Part shown: one piece after another, positions 56,467 through 64,000 of the stretch | Layout of the letters: the number at the start of each line of letters is the position of its first letter | Numbering within the stretch: the stretch's first letter is position 1 | Origin: Paulownia fortunei | Taxonomy: Eukaryota > Streptophyta > Magnoliopsida > Lamiales > Paulowniaceae | Reading direction: 5' to 3' | Assembly (NCBI GenBank): GCA_019321725.1 | Contig: CM033122.1 | Location: 14,658,274 to 14,722,273 of the forward strand | DNA length: 64,000 nt | Position numbers and translations under genes: made by a program | The notes under the pieces: generated by a model | Told to the model about the DNA's origin: nothing | Seen by the model: only the letters and a program-made list of their open reading frames with translations | Databases searched by the model: none

Positions 56467-56719
56467 TGCTACAACTTTAAGGTTGCAAACCCAAGTACAA
56501 GTTGTGTCAAGTAATAAATTTTTTGGAATTCCAAGGTTGATCCATAAGGAAGTTGTTTGAAGTTTTCACAAATATATTTTTTAAAAGATGGGCTCAATAT
56601 AGTTTAAAATATAAAGAAAAATTTATGCTATAACTAAGAAATCAAAGTAATAAAAGTACTAAGGATTAGAGATCTGCTCTTGAGTTTTGGATATAGGAAC
56701 GATTATTTATTATTTTTTT
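56467..56719 (-). repeat. 5' LTR of the short Athila-related element, truncated
   Basis: 253 bp, aligned with 55284-55540. The portion matching 55541-55596 is missing at the junction with the neighbouring pol fragment. Confidence 0.75.
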
Positions 56720-56736
56720 TAACTTTTTAAATATTA

Positions 56737-57912
56737 CTATTGGAATCCATACACAATGAAGATTCTAAAGATGTTTGATGACGTAAGCATGCTTTTAAGC
56801 TTAACAAAATCATTTTCACAGTTTTCAGTCCATTCAAAAATAGTGTCTTTTGTTAGAAGATTACACAAAAGTTTAGATATTATACTAAAATCTTTGATAA
56901 ATCTTCTATAAAAACTAGCATGTACTAAAAATGATCTAATCTCCTTCACAGTCTTTGGTGTTGGCAAATTGGCAATTAACTCAATTTTAGATTTATCAAC
57001 CTCAATACCTTCTGATGATATAATGTGTCCAAGAATAATACCAGTTGTTACCATGAAGTGACATTTCTCCCAATTGAGTACAAGATTCTTTTCTTCACAC
57101 TTGATCAAAACTTTTTCTAAATTAGATAAGCAATCATCAAATGAATTACCAAAAATAGAAAAATCATCCATGAAGACTTCAAGAAAACATTCAACCATGT
57201 CACTAAAAATACTAAGCATGCATCGTTGGAATGTAGCTGGTGCATTATATAATCCAAAAGGCATCATTCGATATGCCAAAGTACCAAAAGGACATGTAAA
57301 AGTTGTTTTCTCTTGATCTTCAAGTGCAATTTCAATTTGATTATACCCAGAATATCCATCTAAAAAGGAATAAAATTTGTGTTCCATAACTCTTTCTAAA
57401 ATTTGATCCATGAAAGGTAATGGAAAATAATTTTTTCTAGTAACTGAGTTGAGTTTTCTATAGTCAATGCACATTCGCCAACCAGTAACAGTCCTAGTTG
57501 GAATTAATTCATCATTCTCATTCTTGACTACAGTAACTCCAGATTTCTTAGGTACAACTTGAGTAGGACTTACCCATTTACTATCAGAAATAGAATAAAT
57601 GATTCCATTATCTAAGAGTTTAATGACTTCATTTCTCACTACTTCTTTCATATTAGGATTTAGCCTTCGTTGTATTTCTCTAGAAGGTTTAGCATTTTCC
57701 TCTAGATAGATGTTATGTGTGCAAATAAAAGGATTAATACCTTTAATATCAGCAATAGTCCATCCTAAAGCATTCTTATGCATTTTCAGAGTTTCGATCA
57801 ACTTACCTTCTTGAGATGCATCAAGTTTGGAAGAAATTATTACTGAAAAAGTCTCATTCTCACCCAAAAAAGAGTATTTCAAATTAACTGGCAAAGGTTT
57901 CAAATCAACCAC
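56737..57912 (-). pseudogene. Athila-type gypsy reverse transcriptase (minus strand)
   Basis: 391 open codons. Fingers and palm: WVSPTQVVPKKSGVTVVKNE, GWRMCIDYRKLNSVTRKNYF, PLPFMDQILERVMEHKFYSF (L-D-G-Y-S-G-Y-N-Q motif follows), TTFTCPFGTLAYRMMPFGLY, CFLEVFMDDFSIFGNSFDDC (FMDD box), NWEKCHFMV, KIELIANLPTPKTVKEIRSF and RRFIKDFSIISKLLCNLLTK. This is RT through the start of RNase H. The frame is cut at its end, where native elements continue with RNase H and integrase. It is the longest intact catalytic domain in the window, but there is no in-frame protease or downstream pol. Confidence 0.92.
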
Positions 57913-57999
57913 GGGAGCTTTAATACTTGATGGAATAGATTTTACTATTGATGATGAAAGTTCTTCGAGCCTTGGCTTTCAAAAATATTTTTCTTGTAC

Positions 58000-58794
58000 C
58001 TACAAAAATTCAAAGATAGTATTAGTGTATGCTTTTTTACAAATACTTTCACTTTCGAAACAAGTCTTCAAAGAATCTAAAGAGTTAGTAGTAGTAAAGT
58101 ATTCATGAACAAGTTCCTCAATTGAATCCACTTCATGTACTTTGACATCTTCTGCAGGTTGCATACAAACATTAAACACATTTAGTTCCAAAGTCATATT
58201 TCCAAATGATAACTTCAAAATACCATTTCTACAATTGATCAAAGCATTTGAAGTTGCAAGAAAAGGACGACCCAAAATGATAGGAATTTGTGTATGTGTT
58301 TGTGCAACAGGCTCTGTGTCCAAAATAATAAAATCAACTGGAAAGTAAAACTTATCAATTTATACCAACACATCTTCTACTATTCCCTTTGGAACTTTAA
58401 TCGAACGATCAGCTAGTTGGAGTACAACAGAAGTTGTTTTAAGTTCTCCAAAACCTAACTGTTCATAAACTGAGAAAGGTAGAAGATTTACACTAGCACC
58501 AAAATCAAGCAAAGCATGCTCTATTCTAGTGTTTCCTATGATACATGAAATGGTTGGACAACCTGGATCTTTGTACTTTGGTGGAGTGAATTGTTGAATG
58601 ATTGAACTAACACTTTCAGTTAAAAATGCCTTCTTTTGTACATGATGTTTTCTTTTGATTGTACACAAATCTTTCAAAAATTTGGCATAAGGTGGAACTT
58701 GCTTGATTGCATCCAATAATGGAATATTAATCTTGACTTGATTAAAAATTTCAAAAATTTTAGCATTTGAGTTCAATTTCTGAGTTGCTTGCAA
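58000..58794 (-). pseudogene. Athila-type aspartic protease region (minus strand)
   Basis: 58360-58794: KINIPLLDAIKQVPPYAKFL, KDLCTIKRKHHVQKKAFLTE, then CIIGNTRIEHALLDFGASVN and LLPFSVYEQLGFGEL. The retropepsin site is DFGAS; the usual DLGAS is closely similar and the Asp is kept. After a stop at 58357, 58000-58323 continues with IILGRPFLATSNALINCRNG, the flap/C-terminal ILGRPF motif of plant Athila proteases. A frameshift separates it from the RT at 57912. Confidence 0.88.
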
Positions 58795-59283
58795 TCTTTG
58801 AGGAAAGGGTGCTGGAGCTAAATATTTTTATTTTTCATCATTTTCACACTTACCTTCATCGTCAAGACTATTTTCATTTTTTATTTCTGAAGGTGGATTA
58901 GAAACTTTCTCCTTGGGATGAATAGTCTTGTCAACAACTTTTTCATTCCAAAAAGTTGTAACTGAATTAGCCTCCTTAGCTGCATTTTCACCTGAAGAAG
59001 AAACATGACACTGAGTGGAAGGATTAGGTTAAGGTTGAGCATAAAATTTACCTTTTTCATAAGTACGCAAAGAAGTTGTCAGTGTTGAAAGTGTGCTTCT
59101 GATCTCATTGACAGCTTGTGAAGTCTGATTATTGATGTTTGTTTGGTCTTGTATAAATGCTTGCAAAATCTCATCAATGGATTTTGTATGTGGAGCTGGA
59201 TAAGAATGAAAGTTTGGTGGTTTTTGTGAATGTAGTGGTTGGGCACGGTTATCATCTCGCCAACTGAAATTGAGATAATTTTT

Positions 59284-60130
59284 CTATTGTGGATTGTAAG
59301 TTTCAGAATATGGAGAATGGAAAGTTTTTTTGAATGTGTTCATAAAATTTGTTTGTACTAGAATGTTTGGATATTCATTGGTGGAGTGCCCCAAAAGTTC
59401 ACAATTGCTACAAACTTCTCCCTCTTGCACAAATTTGATTTCCTTTACTTTTCTAAGTTCCATGGCTTTAACTTTTCTTGTTAAACTAGCAAGTCTAATA
59501 TTTAGATCATCTTCTTGGCTAAGGTAATATTGTCCTTTATTACTATTAGTAAGATTAGATCTAATAGAACCTTCAAAAGAATTAACACTATGCCATGATT
59601 GAGAGTTTTCTGCCAAATGATCTAGATATTCTAGGGCTTCATCAGGTTTCTTATCAAAAAACTCACCATTACACATTATTTCAACAAATTATTTTATTTC
59701 AGGAGTTAAACCTTCATAAAAGAAACTAATTAAGCGCCATTTTTCAAAATCATGATGTGGGCATGAATTCAACAAATCTTTAAATCTTTTCCAATATTGA
59801 AAGAAAGCTTTATTCGATTTTTGAGAAAAATTTTGAATGTCTTTTCAAAGCATTAGTTTTATGAGTTGAATTTTTTTTTTCAAGAATTCAGCTTGCATTT
59901 CTTACCAAGTGCCAATTGACCTAGGTTTTAAAGAATTGAGCCAATTTTTTGCTTTATCTTTTAAAGAAAAAGAAAATAATTTGAGCTTAACAATCTCATT
60001 TATGCAAGTTTGATCATCAAAAGTGGCACATACTTTATCAAATTCTTTCAAATACAAGTAAGGGTTTTTAAAGTTTAAACCATGGAAATTAAGAAGTAAA
60101 AGGATCATACCTGCCTTGAATTAAAATTTA
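59284..60130 (-). pseudogene. Athila-type gag and zinc-knuckle region (minus strand), broken
   Basis: 59902-60108: FHGLNFKNPYLYLKEFDKVC, QTCINEIVKLKLFSFSLKDK and AKNWLNSLKPRSIGTW (retrotransposon gag domain). A broken middle still spells YWKRFKDLLNSCPHHDFEKW and FFYEGLTPEIK. 59284-59676: MCNGEFFDKKPDEALEYLDH, LAENSQSWHSVNSF and CSNCELLGHSTNEYP (one CCHC-like knuckle, CX2CX4HX4C with the last position Tyr). 58800-59283 is a low-complexity linker with stops. Same orientation and order as the protease and RT, so all belong to one element. Confidence 0.85.
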
Positions 60131-60365
60131 TTTGCATTGAGAAAAAAATAAAACAAGAAGGAGAAAATTTTTGAAGAGGTCGCAAGTAATAATGCACCGA
60201 CATGTTAGTAACATGTTTCTTTATTATCTACTCATAATGTTGCATTTGTTAGACTCCTTATTTAAATAATCCAACTACGTGCATAATTTTTGGATTATAC
60301 AATTAATAAAATTCATATAAATAATGTTGGAGAATTTACATCCCAAGTTTTTTATTATTATTGTA
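60131..60365. other. junction between gypsy and Copia remnants
   Basis: No coding feature. It may contain the remains of an LTR edge (AATAATGTTGGAGAATTTAC) but no partner was found. Confidence 0.35.
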
Positions 60366-62720
60366 TGTCAATTGGGATTACAGTTAAGCATCCCACTAAG
60401 TGGGTCCTCAAAGAAGACTGAGAATTTATGTTGGATTTAATCCTCGTCAATTATTAAATATATCTAACCTTTGAGGATGATACTTTCACAACACGATTTA
60501 CCAATTGCCATTTTAATGAGGCAATTTTTCCAACATTAGGGGAGAGAAACAATAGTTGGAAAAATAAGAAATTTTTTAGAATGCATTATCATTATCTCAT
60601 TTTGATTCTCGTACAAATCAATGTGAATTAAAAGTTTAGAAAATTATTTACTTGCAAAATATTATAAATCAATTACCTAATGAATTTACTGATATTAAAA
60701 AAAATGATAAAATCACATATTCCAACATTCAATGCTTCTATTCATATTGATGTTCCAATAGGACAAATTGCAAATACACTATCAAAGGAGTCTAAGACAT
60801 GCCAGAAGCATGGAAGACCCATCGGTTCCAAAGATAAAAATCCAAGAAAGAAAAGGCAGCAAAATAAGCAAGTGGACACTTCTAAATTTATTGGTACTAA
60901 ACCTGAAGAGTCTATGCCAGAAACAGTTGACATAACTAAAAAAATAACCTCAGAAGAGGTTTAAATACTTGAAAATGATAATAATAAAGAGATCTCAAAA
61001 AGTTATATCACTTCGAAAAAAAGATGGAACCAAAATGAAATTGTTGTCAACAATATATTTGCACATGTAATAACTCTTGAAATTATAATAGAAAATAAGG
61101 ATCATGAACAAAAGTCTATTGATGAATGTCGACAAAGAAATGATTAGCCAAAATGAAAAGACGCAATGTAGGTAGAACTAAGTTCCCTTGAAAAATATCA
61201 AGTTTTTTTACCAATCATCCAAACACTTAAAGGTGTAAAACCTGTTGGCTACAAGTAGGTATTTGTACGAAAACGTAACGAAAAAAAAGAAATTGTTAGA
61301 TATAAAGCACAACTTGTAGAGCAAGGTTTCTCATAGAGACCTGTGTTGATTATGAGGAAACATTTCTCCAGTAGTGGATGCAATAATATTTAAATTTTTA
61401 TTTAGCCTGATAATTTTAGAAGGACTTCATGTGCGTCTAATCATTATTGTAACAACTTATCTATATGAATCACTTGATAGTGACATTTATATTAAAGTTC
61501 CTAAAGGACTAAAACTTTCTAAAGAATACAATTCAAAACCCCATGAAAATGTATTCAATTAAGTTTCAAAAATCTTTGTATGGATTAAAGCAATCTGGAC
61601 GTATGTGGTATAAGCGTATCAACGAATATCTTTTGAGAAAAAATTATATCAACAATCCTATTTATCCATGTGTTTTTATTAAAAAGTCAAAATTGGATTT
61701 GCTATCGTTGCTATTTATGTTGATGAATTAAACATCATTTGGACTCCCAAAAAAATTATAAAGATGGTAACATTGCTGAAAGATGAATTTAAAATAAAAG
61801 AATTAGGAAAAATAAAATTTAGTCTCGGGTTGCAAATCGAGCATTTAATTGGATGGATTTTTGTTCATTAGTCAACTTATACTGAAAAGGTATTAAAATG
61901 TTTTAACATGGATGAATCACATCCAATGAGTTCTCCCATAATTCTTCGATCCCTTAATGTGAAAAAGATCATTTTAGTCCTTGAAAAAATTTCTGGTCCT
62001 GAAGTTCCATATCTTGGTGTTATTAGTGCACTAACATATCTTGCTAATTGTACAAGACTTGATATAACATTCTTTGTTAATTTACTAGTAAGATATAGTT
62101 ATTCTTCAACTCGAAAACACTGGAATGGTGTTAAACATATTCTCCATTATTTTAGAGAAACAATATATATAGGTTTGTTTTATTCACATGACTCAAAATT
62201 GAAATTAATTAGATATGCTGATGTTGGATATTTATCTTATCCGCACAAAGTACGATCATAAACAGGTTATTTGTTTACATATGGTGATACTGCTATTTTT
62301 TGGCGTTGTACAAAGCAAACTCTTATAGTCACTTTTTCAAATTATGCTGAAATTTTTGGCAATACATGAATCAAGTTGAGAATGCGTATATTTGATATCT
62401 CTCGTTCAACATATTTGCGAAACTTACAATCTCTTATTTAGCAAAAAAAGTCCAACAATGCTATACGAGGATAATACATCATATATAGCCTAAATTAAAG
62501 GAGATAAAACCAATCACATTTCACCAAAGTTTTTTTTCATGTATGAACTCCAAAAGAAATGAGATATAAATATTCATCAAATTCGTTCTAGTGATAACTT
62601 AGCAGACTTGTTAACAAATACACGACCAACAATATTTGAGAAATTAGTTCACAAGATTGGTATCGCTGGCTCAAAGATCTTTGCTAAAAATTCTCGAATA
62701 AGACAATTCCATGAGGGGAG
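60366..62720 (+). pseudogene. Ale/Retrofit-type Ty1-copia, integrase C-terminus to RNase H, broken
   Basis: 60366-60600 is the end of integrase (TTRFTNCHFNEAIFPTLGE in one frame). Linker: GQIANTLSKESKTCQKHGRP and IGSKDKNPRKKRQ. RT: GVKPVGYK, VFVRKRNEKKEIVRYKAQLV, MYSIKFQKSLYGLKQSGRMW, YKRINEYLLRKNYINNPIYP, then the YVDD box at 61716-61727 as YVDE (second catalytic Asp to Glu). Connection: GPEVPYLGVISALTYLANCT and HWNGVKHILHYFRETIYIGL. RNase H: SSDNLADLLT-like end near 62590. The motifs fit the Ale/Retrofit lineage. Many stops. The 5' half and 5' LTR are absent. Confidence 0.85.
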
Positions 62721-62911
62721 TAAATACGCGTTGTATTTTTTTTTCCTAGACTTAGATTTTTTTCCCACTGGGATTTCATAAACAAGGTTTTTAATGAAGC
62801 ACCTTCACCTTGCGTATTATACGAGAATAATGTACTCTTTTTTATTCATTAGGATTTTTCTAACAGAGTTTTTCTCAATAAAATTTTAATGAGGTATATT
62901 CTTGATAATGG

Positions 62912-62925
62912 ACATCCAAGAGAAG
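62912..62925 (+). other. polypurine tract of Ale-type Copia
   Basis: ACATCCAAGAGAAG just before TGTTG; in relatives the tract is CATCCAAGGGGGAG, so it has decayed by G-to-A changes. An earlier purine run (CATGAGGGGAGTAAATACGC, 62711-62730) is also usual in this lineage. Confidence 0.65.
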
Positions 62926-63199
62926 TGTTGTAAATATATTCAAATTTATGGTGGATGTTCATACTTCCTATTTTTTGTATTTCCTAACTTCCAATGACTT
63001 CAATTGGATGAATTCAAAGATTTTGTAACTTATAAGGTTTTATATTTTTGTTATTATTATATCTTTTTATTATTTGTAACTATGAATGTGCTAAACTTAT
63101 AAATAAAGACTTTATGTATGATCCAAAAATAGAATATTATTCTCTAATTTTCTTATTTTCTTGTTATTTTCATAGTTTTATTTACTTTGTTTTATAACA
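62926..63199 (+). repeat. Ale-type Copia 3' LTR
   Basis: 274 bp, TGTTGTAAATATATTCAAAT to TTTTATAACA, with TG..CA borders. It contains an AATAAA at 63102-63107, a possible poly(A) signal. There is no second LTR in the window, so the borders rest on motif only. Confidence 0.65.
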
Positions 63200-63541
63200 C
63201 AAACATCTTGACTTTTAAGCCCTTTTTTTTTTTACCAAACATCTTAACTTCTTTTTTTTTTTTTTGTTTACTACTCTTAATACTCGCCACTTTCACTTCT
63301 TTTTCAGCTTTTTAATTTTTTCTAAAATTTATCATTTCCCCAAGTCTAATAATCCAGCCCAGTCCCAAGTCCTAACGGGTGAGATTAAACCGGCTTCAGA
63401 CCATCACGCACCACCACTGGCCGGCCCAAATTTCAGCCTCTCCGCTCTCTCTTTCTACCCAGTATACTCTGACCGTCGTCGACGCCGCCCACCACCACCA
63501 CCATCTCTTCTAAGCTTGTAATAATCTATAAGCACTCCTTC
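63200..63541 (+). promoter_or_regulatory. probable promoter and 5' UTR of a real gene
   Basis: After two poly-T runs the composition changes from transposon-like AT-rich DNA to GC-richer sequence. A pyrimidine patch lies at 63437-63458 (CCTCTCCGCTCTCTCTTTCT), a common plant core-promoter/5' UTR feature, followed by CCACCACCACCACC. An open frame at 63264-63521 is Pro/Arg-rich and ends before the next ATG; it looks like UTR, not protein. No clear TATA box position can be fixed. Confidence 0.45.
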
Positions 63542-63655
63542 ATGAATCGCATTGTTAAGCTCGTGCACACTAAAGCAGTTGTCAACTGCCCCAAACCCTC
63601 GCGTGGATTTTCAGTGTTGCAGAACGAAAATATACAGACACCCATGAAATTTCAG
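63542..63655 (+). CDS. candidate first coding exon, possibly mitochondrial protein (partial)
   Basis: An ATG at 63542 opens exactly 38 codons up to a consensus-like donor (TTTCAG then GTACTA at 63656). It reads MNRIVKLVHTKAVVNCPKPS, RGFSVLQNENIQTPMKFQ. The first 21 residues have five basic and no acidic residues, followed by SRGF-S, the pattern of a plant mitochondrial presequence with an R-x-F-S-type cleavage site. The frame stays open to 63730 if not spliced. It follows a pyrimidine-rich UTR-like stretch. I do not recognise the protein; the rest lies beyond the right edge. Confidence 0.5.
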
Positions 63656-64000
63656 GTACTACCCATGCTCTCCAACTCCATAAACTGTTCTTTTTCTTCT
63701 ATTTTGTCTGTCTTGAAGAGTTGTTTGTGAGCCGCCTTAGCTTAATCGACAATTGGAAGGTCGCCAATTGATCGATAAAAATATTCTTCCTGCACCGGAA
63801 TCATGCTATTTTTTTGTGTCTTTGATTTTTTATTATGTCTGCGTCATTTGTGTTGCCTAATCGTAGATTTTTCGGTTTTCATTAGTTTTGTATTTTTGTG
63901 AGTTTAGTGACTTTTTCGTTCCTGTAGCCTTTGGGAGCTCCGATGGTTCATTTATTTATTTTTTTTCTTCAAAAAGTTCATTTTTTGTTCTGAACTTGGT
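63656..64000 (+). other. probable first intron of the right-edge gene
   Basis: T-rich sequence (TTTTTGTGTCTTTGATTTTT and similar) following the donor at 63656, as is usual for plant introns. No acceptor can be assigned before the window ends. Confidence 0.4.

Larger units (their letters stand above)
55284..56719 (-). mobile_element. short non-autonomous Athila-related LTR element (minus strand)
   Basis: Two direct repeats, 55284-55596 and 56467-56719, act as 3' and 5' LTR on the minus strand. The 3' one begins TGATAAGTGCATATTTTGAC at 55596, preceded by a purine-rich GTTTGAGAGAA. The 5' one is followed on the minus strand by TAGCATCATTGTCAGGGA (56443-56460), a decayed Athila-type PBS. The 846-bp interior has no coding potential. 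The 5' LTR lacks its first 60 bp or so and abuts gypsy pol DNA at 56720. It resembles a large TRIM or small LARD mobilised in trans (inference). Confidence 0.7.

Noticed and set aside
63264..63521. 85-codon Pro/Arg-rich open frame upstream of the right-edge exon
   Set aside because: Composition and position match a 5' UTR with a pyrimidine patch; it ends before the ATG at 63542 and has no domain.
1..64000. tRNA, rRNA, snoRNA or microRNA genes
   Set aside because: I saw no tRNA A/B-box cloverleaf, rRNA core motif or convincing hairpin precursor by eye. A covariance-model search would be needed to be sure.

Overview
This is a stretch of plant nuclear DNA, almost certainly from a eudicot. It is very AT-rich, has spliced-gene remnants whose closest known relatives are plant proteins, and carries typical plant transposons (Ty1-copia, Athila-type Ty3-gypsy, Tourist-like and hAT-like MITEs). 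It has no bacterial-style operons, no CRISPR and no RNA gene that I could recognise. I found no complete gene. One plausible real gene begins at the right edge (first exon 63542-63655, plus strand). Nearly everything else is decayed duplicated gene fragments and transposons. || Layout. 1-4844 is mostly anonymous DNA: a 470-bp block repeated far downstream, an AT-microsatellite stretch, a C-rich/GA-repeat stretch, a GC-richer anonymous block and one MITE. 4845-34620 is a direct, tandem-like segmental duplication with at least three units: unit 1 about 4845-15735, partial unit 2 about 16025-17440, unit 3 about 17445-34620. Each unit carries exons, on the minus strand, of the C-terminal half of a CHD1-type chromatin remodeller (Arabidopsis CHR5 family: SANT/SLIDE-like DNA-binding region and CHCT/DUF4208 domain). 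All three copies share frameshifts, so the source copy was already dead before it was duplicated. Units 1 and 3 also share an older gypsy gag remnant. Unit 3 later took up two Copia elements (22410-26568 and 27114-32234). Units 1 and 2 later took up two Tourist-like MITEs of the same family and the same length. The paralogous units preserve the empty sites. || 34990-36938 holds a hAT-like MITE and, on the minus strand, the 5' exons of a DEAH-box RNA helicase pseudogene (DHX35/DEAH9-like). It has lost its P-loop and gained stop codons. 37000-39680 is AT-rich DNA with an 87-bp tandem duplication. || 39680-63199 is a transposon graveyard: a decayed SIRE-type Copia with an env-like third ORF (39680-about 46560); a Tork-type Copia fragment with a long LTR followed by a second gag start (47285-52020); a plus-strand Athila-type gypsy 5' LTR, PBS and gag (52021-55283), interrupted by a short minus-strand non-autonomous LTR element (55284-56719); a minus-strand Athila-type gag-protease-RT remnant (56737-60130); and an Ale/Retrofit-type Copia 3' half with its 3' LTR (60366-63199). 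|| No set of genes here works as a pathway. The biological interest is in the record of duplication, pseudogenisation and nested insertion, and in whether minus-strand transcripts of the CHD1 and DEAH-helicase fragments could give rise to small RNAs against the parent genes. Family assignments come from reading translations against remembered family sequence; no database search was run.
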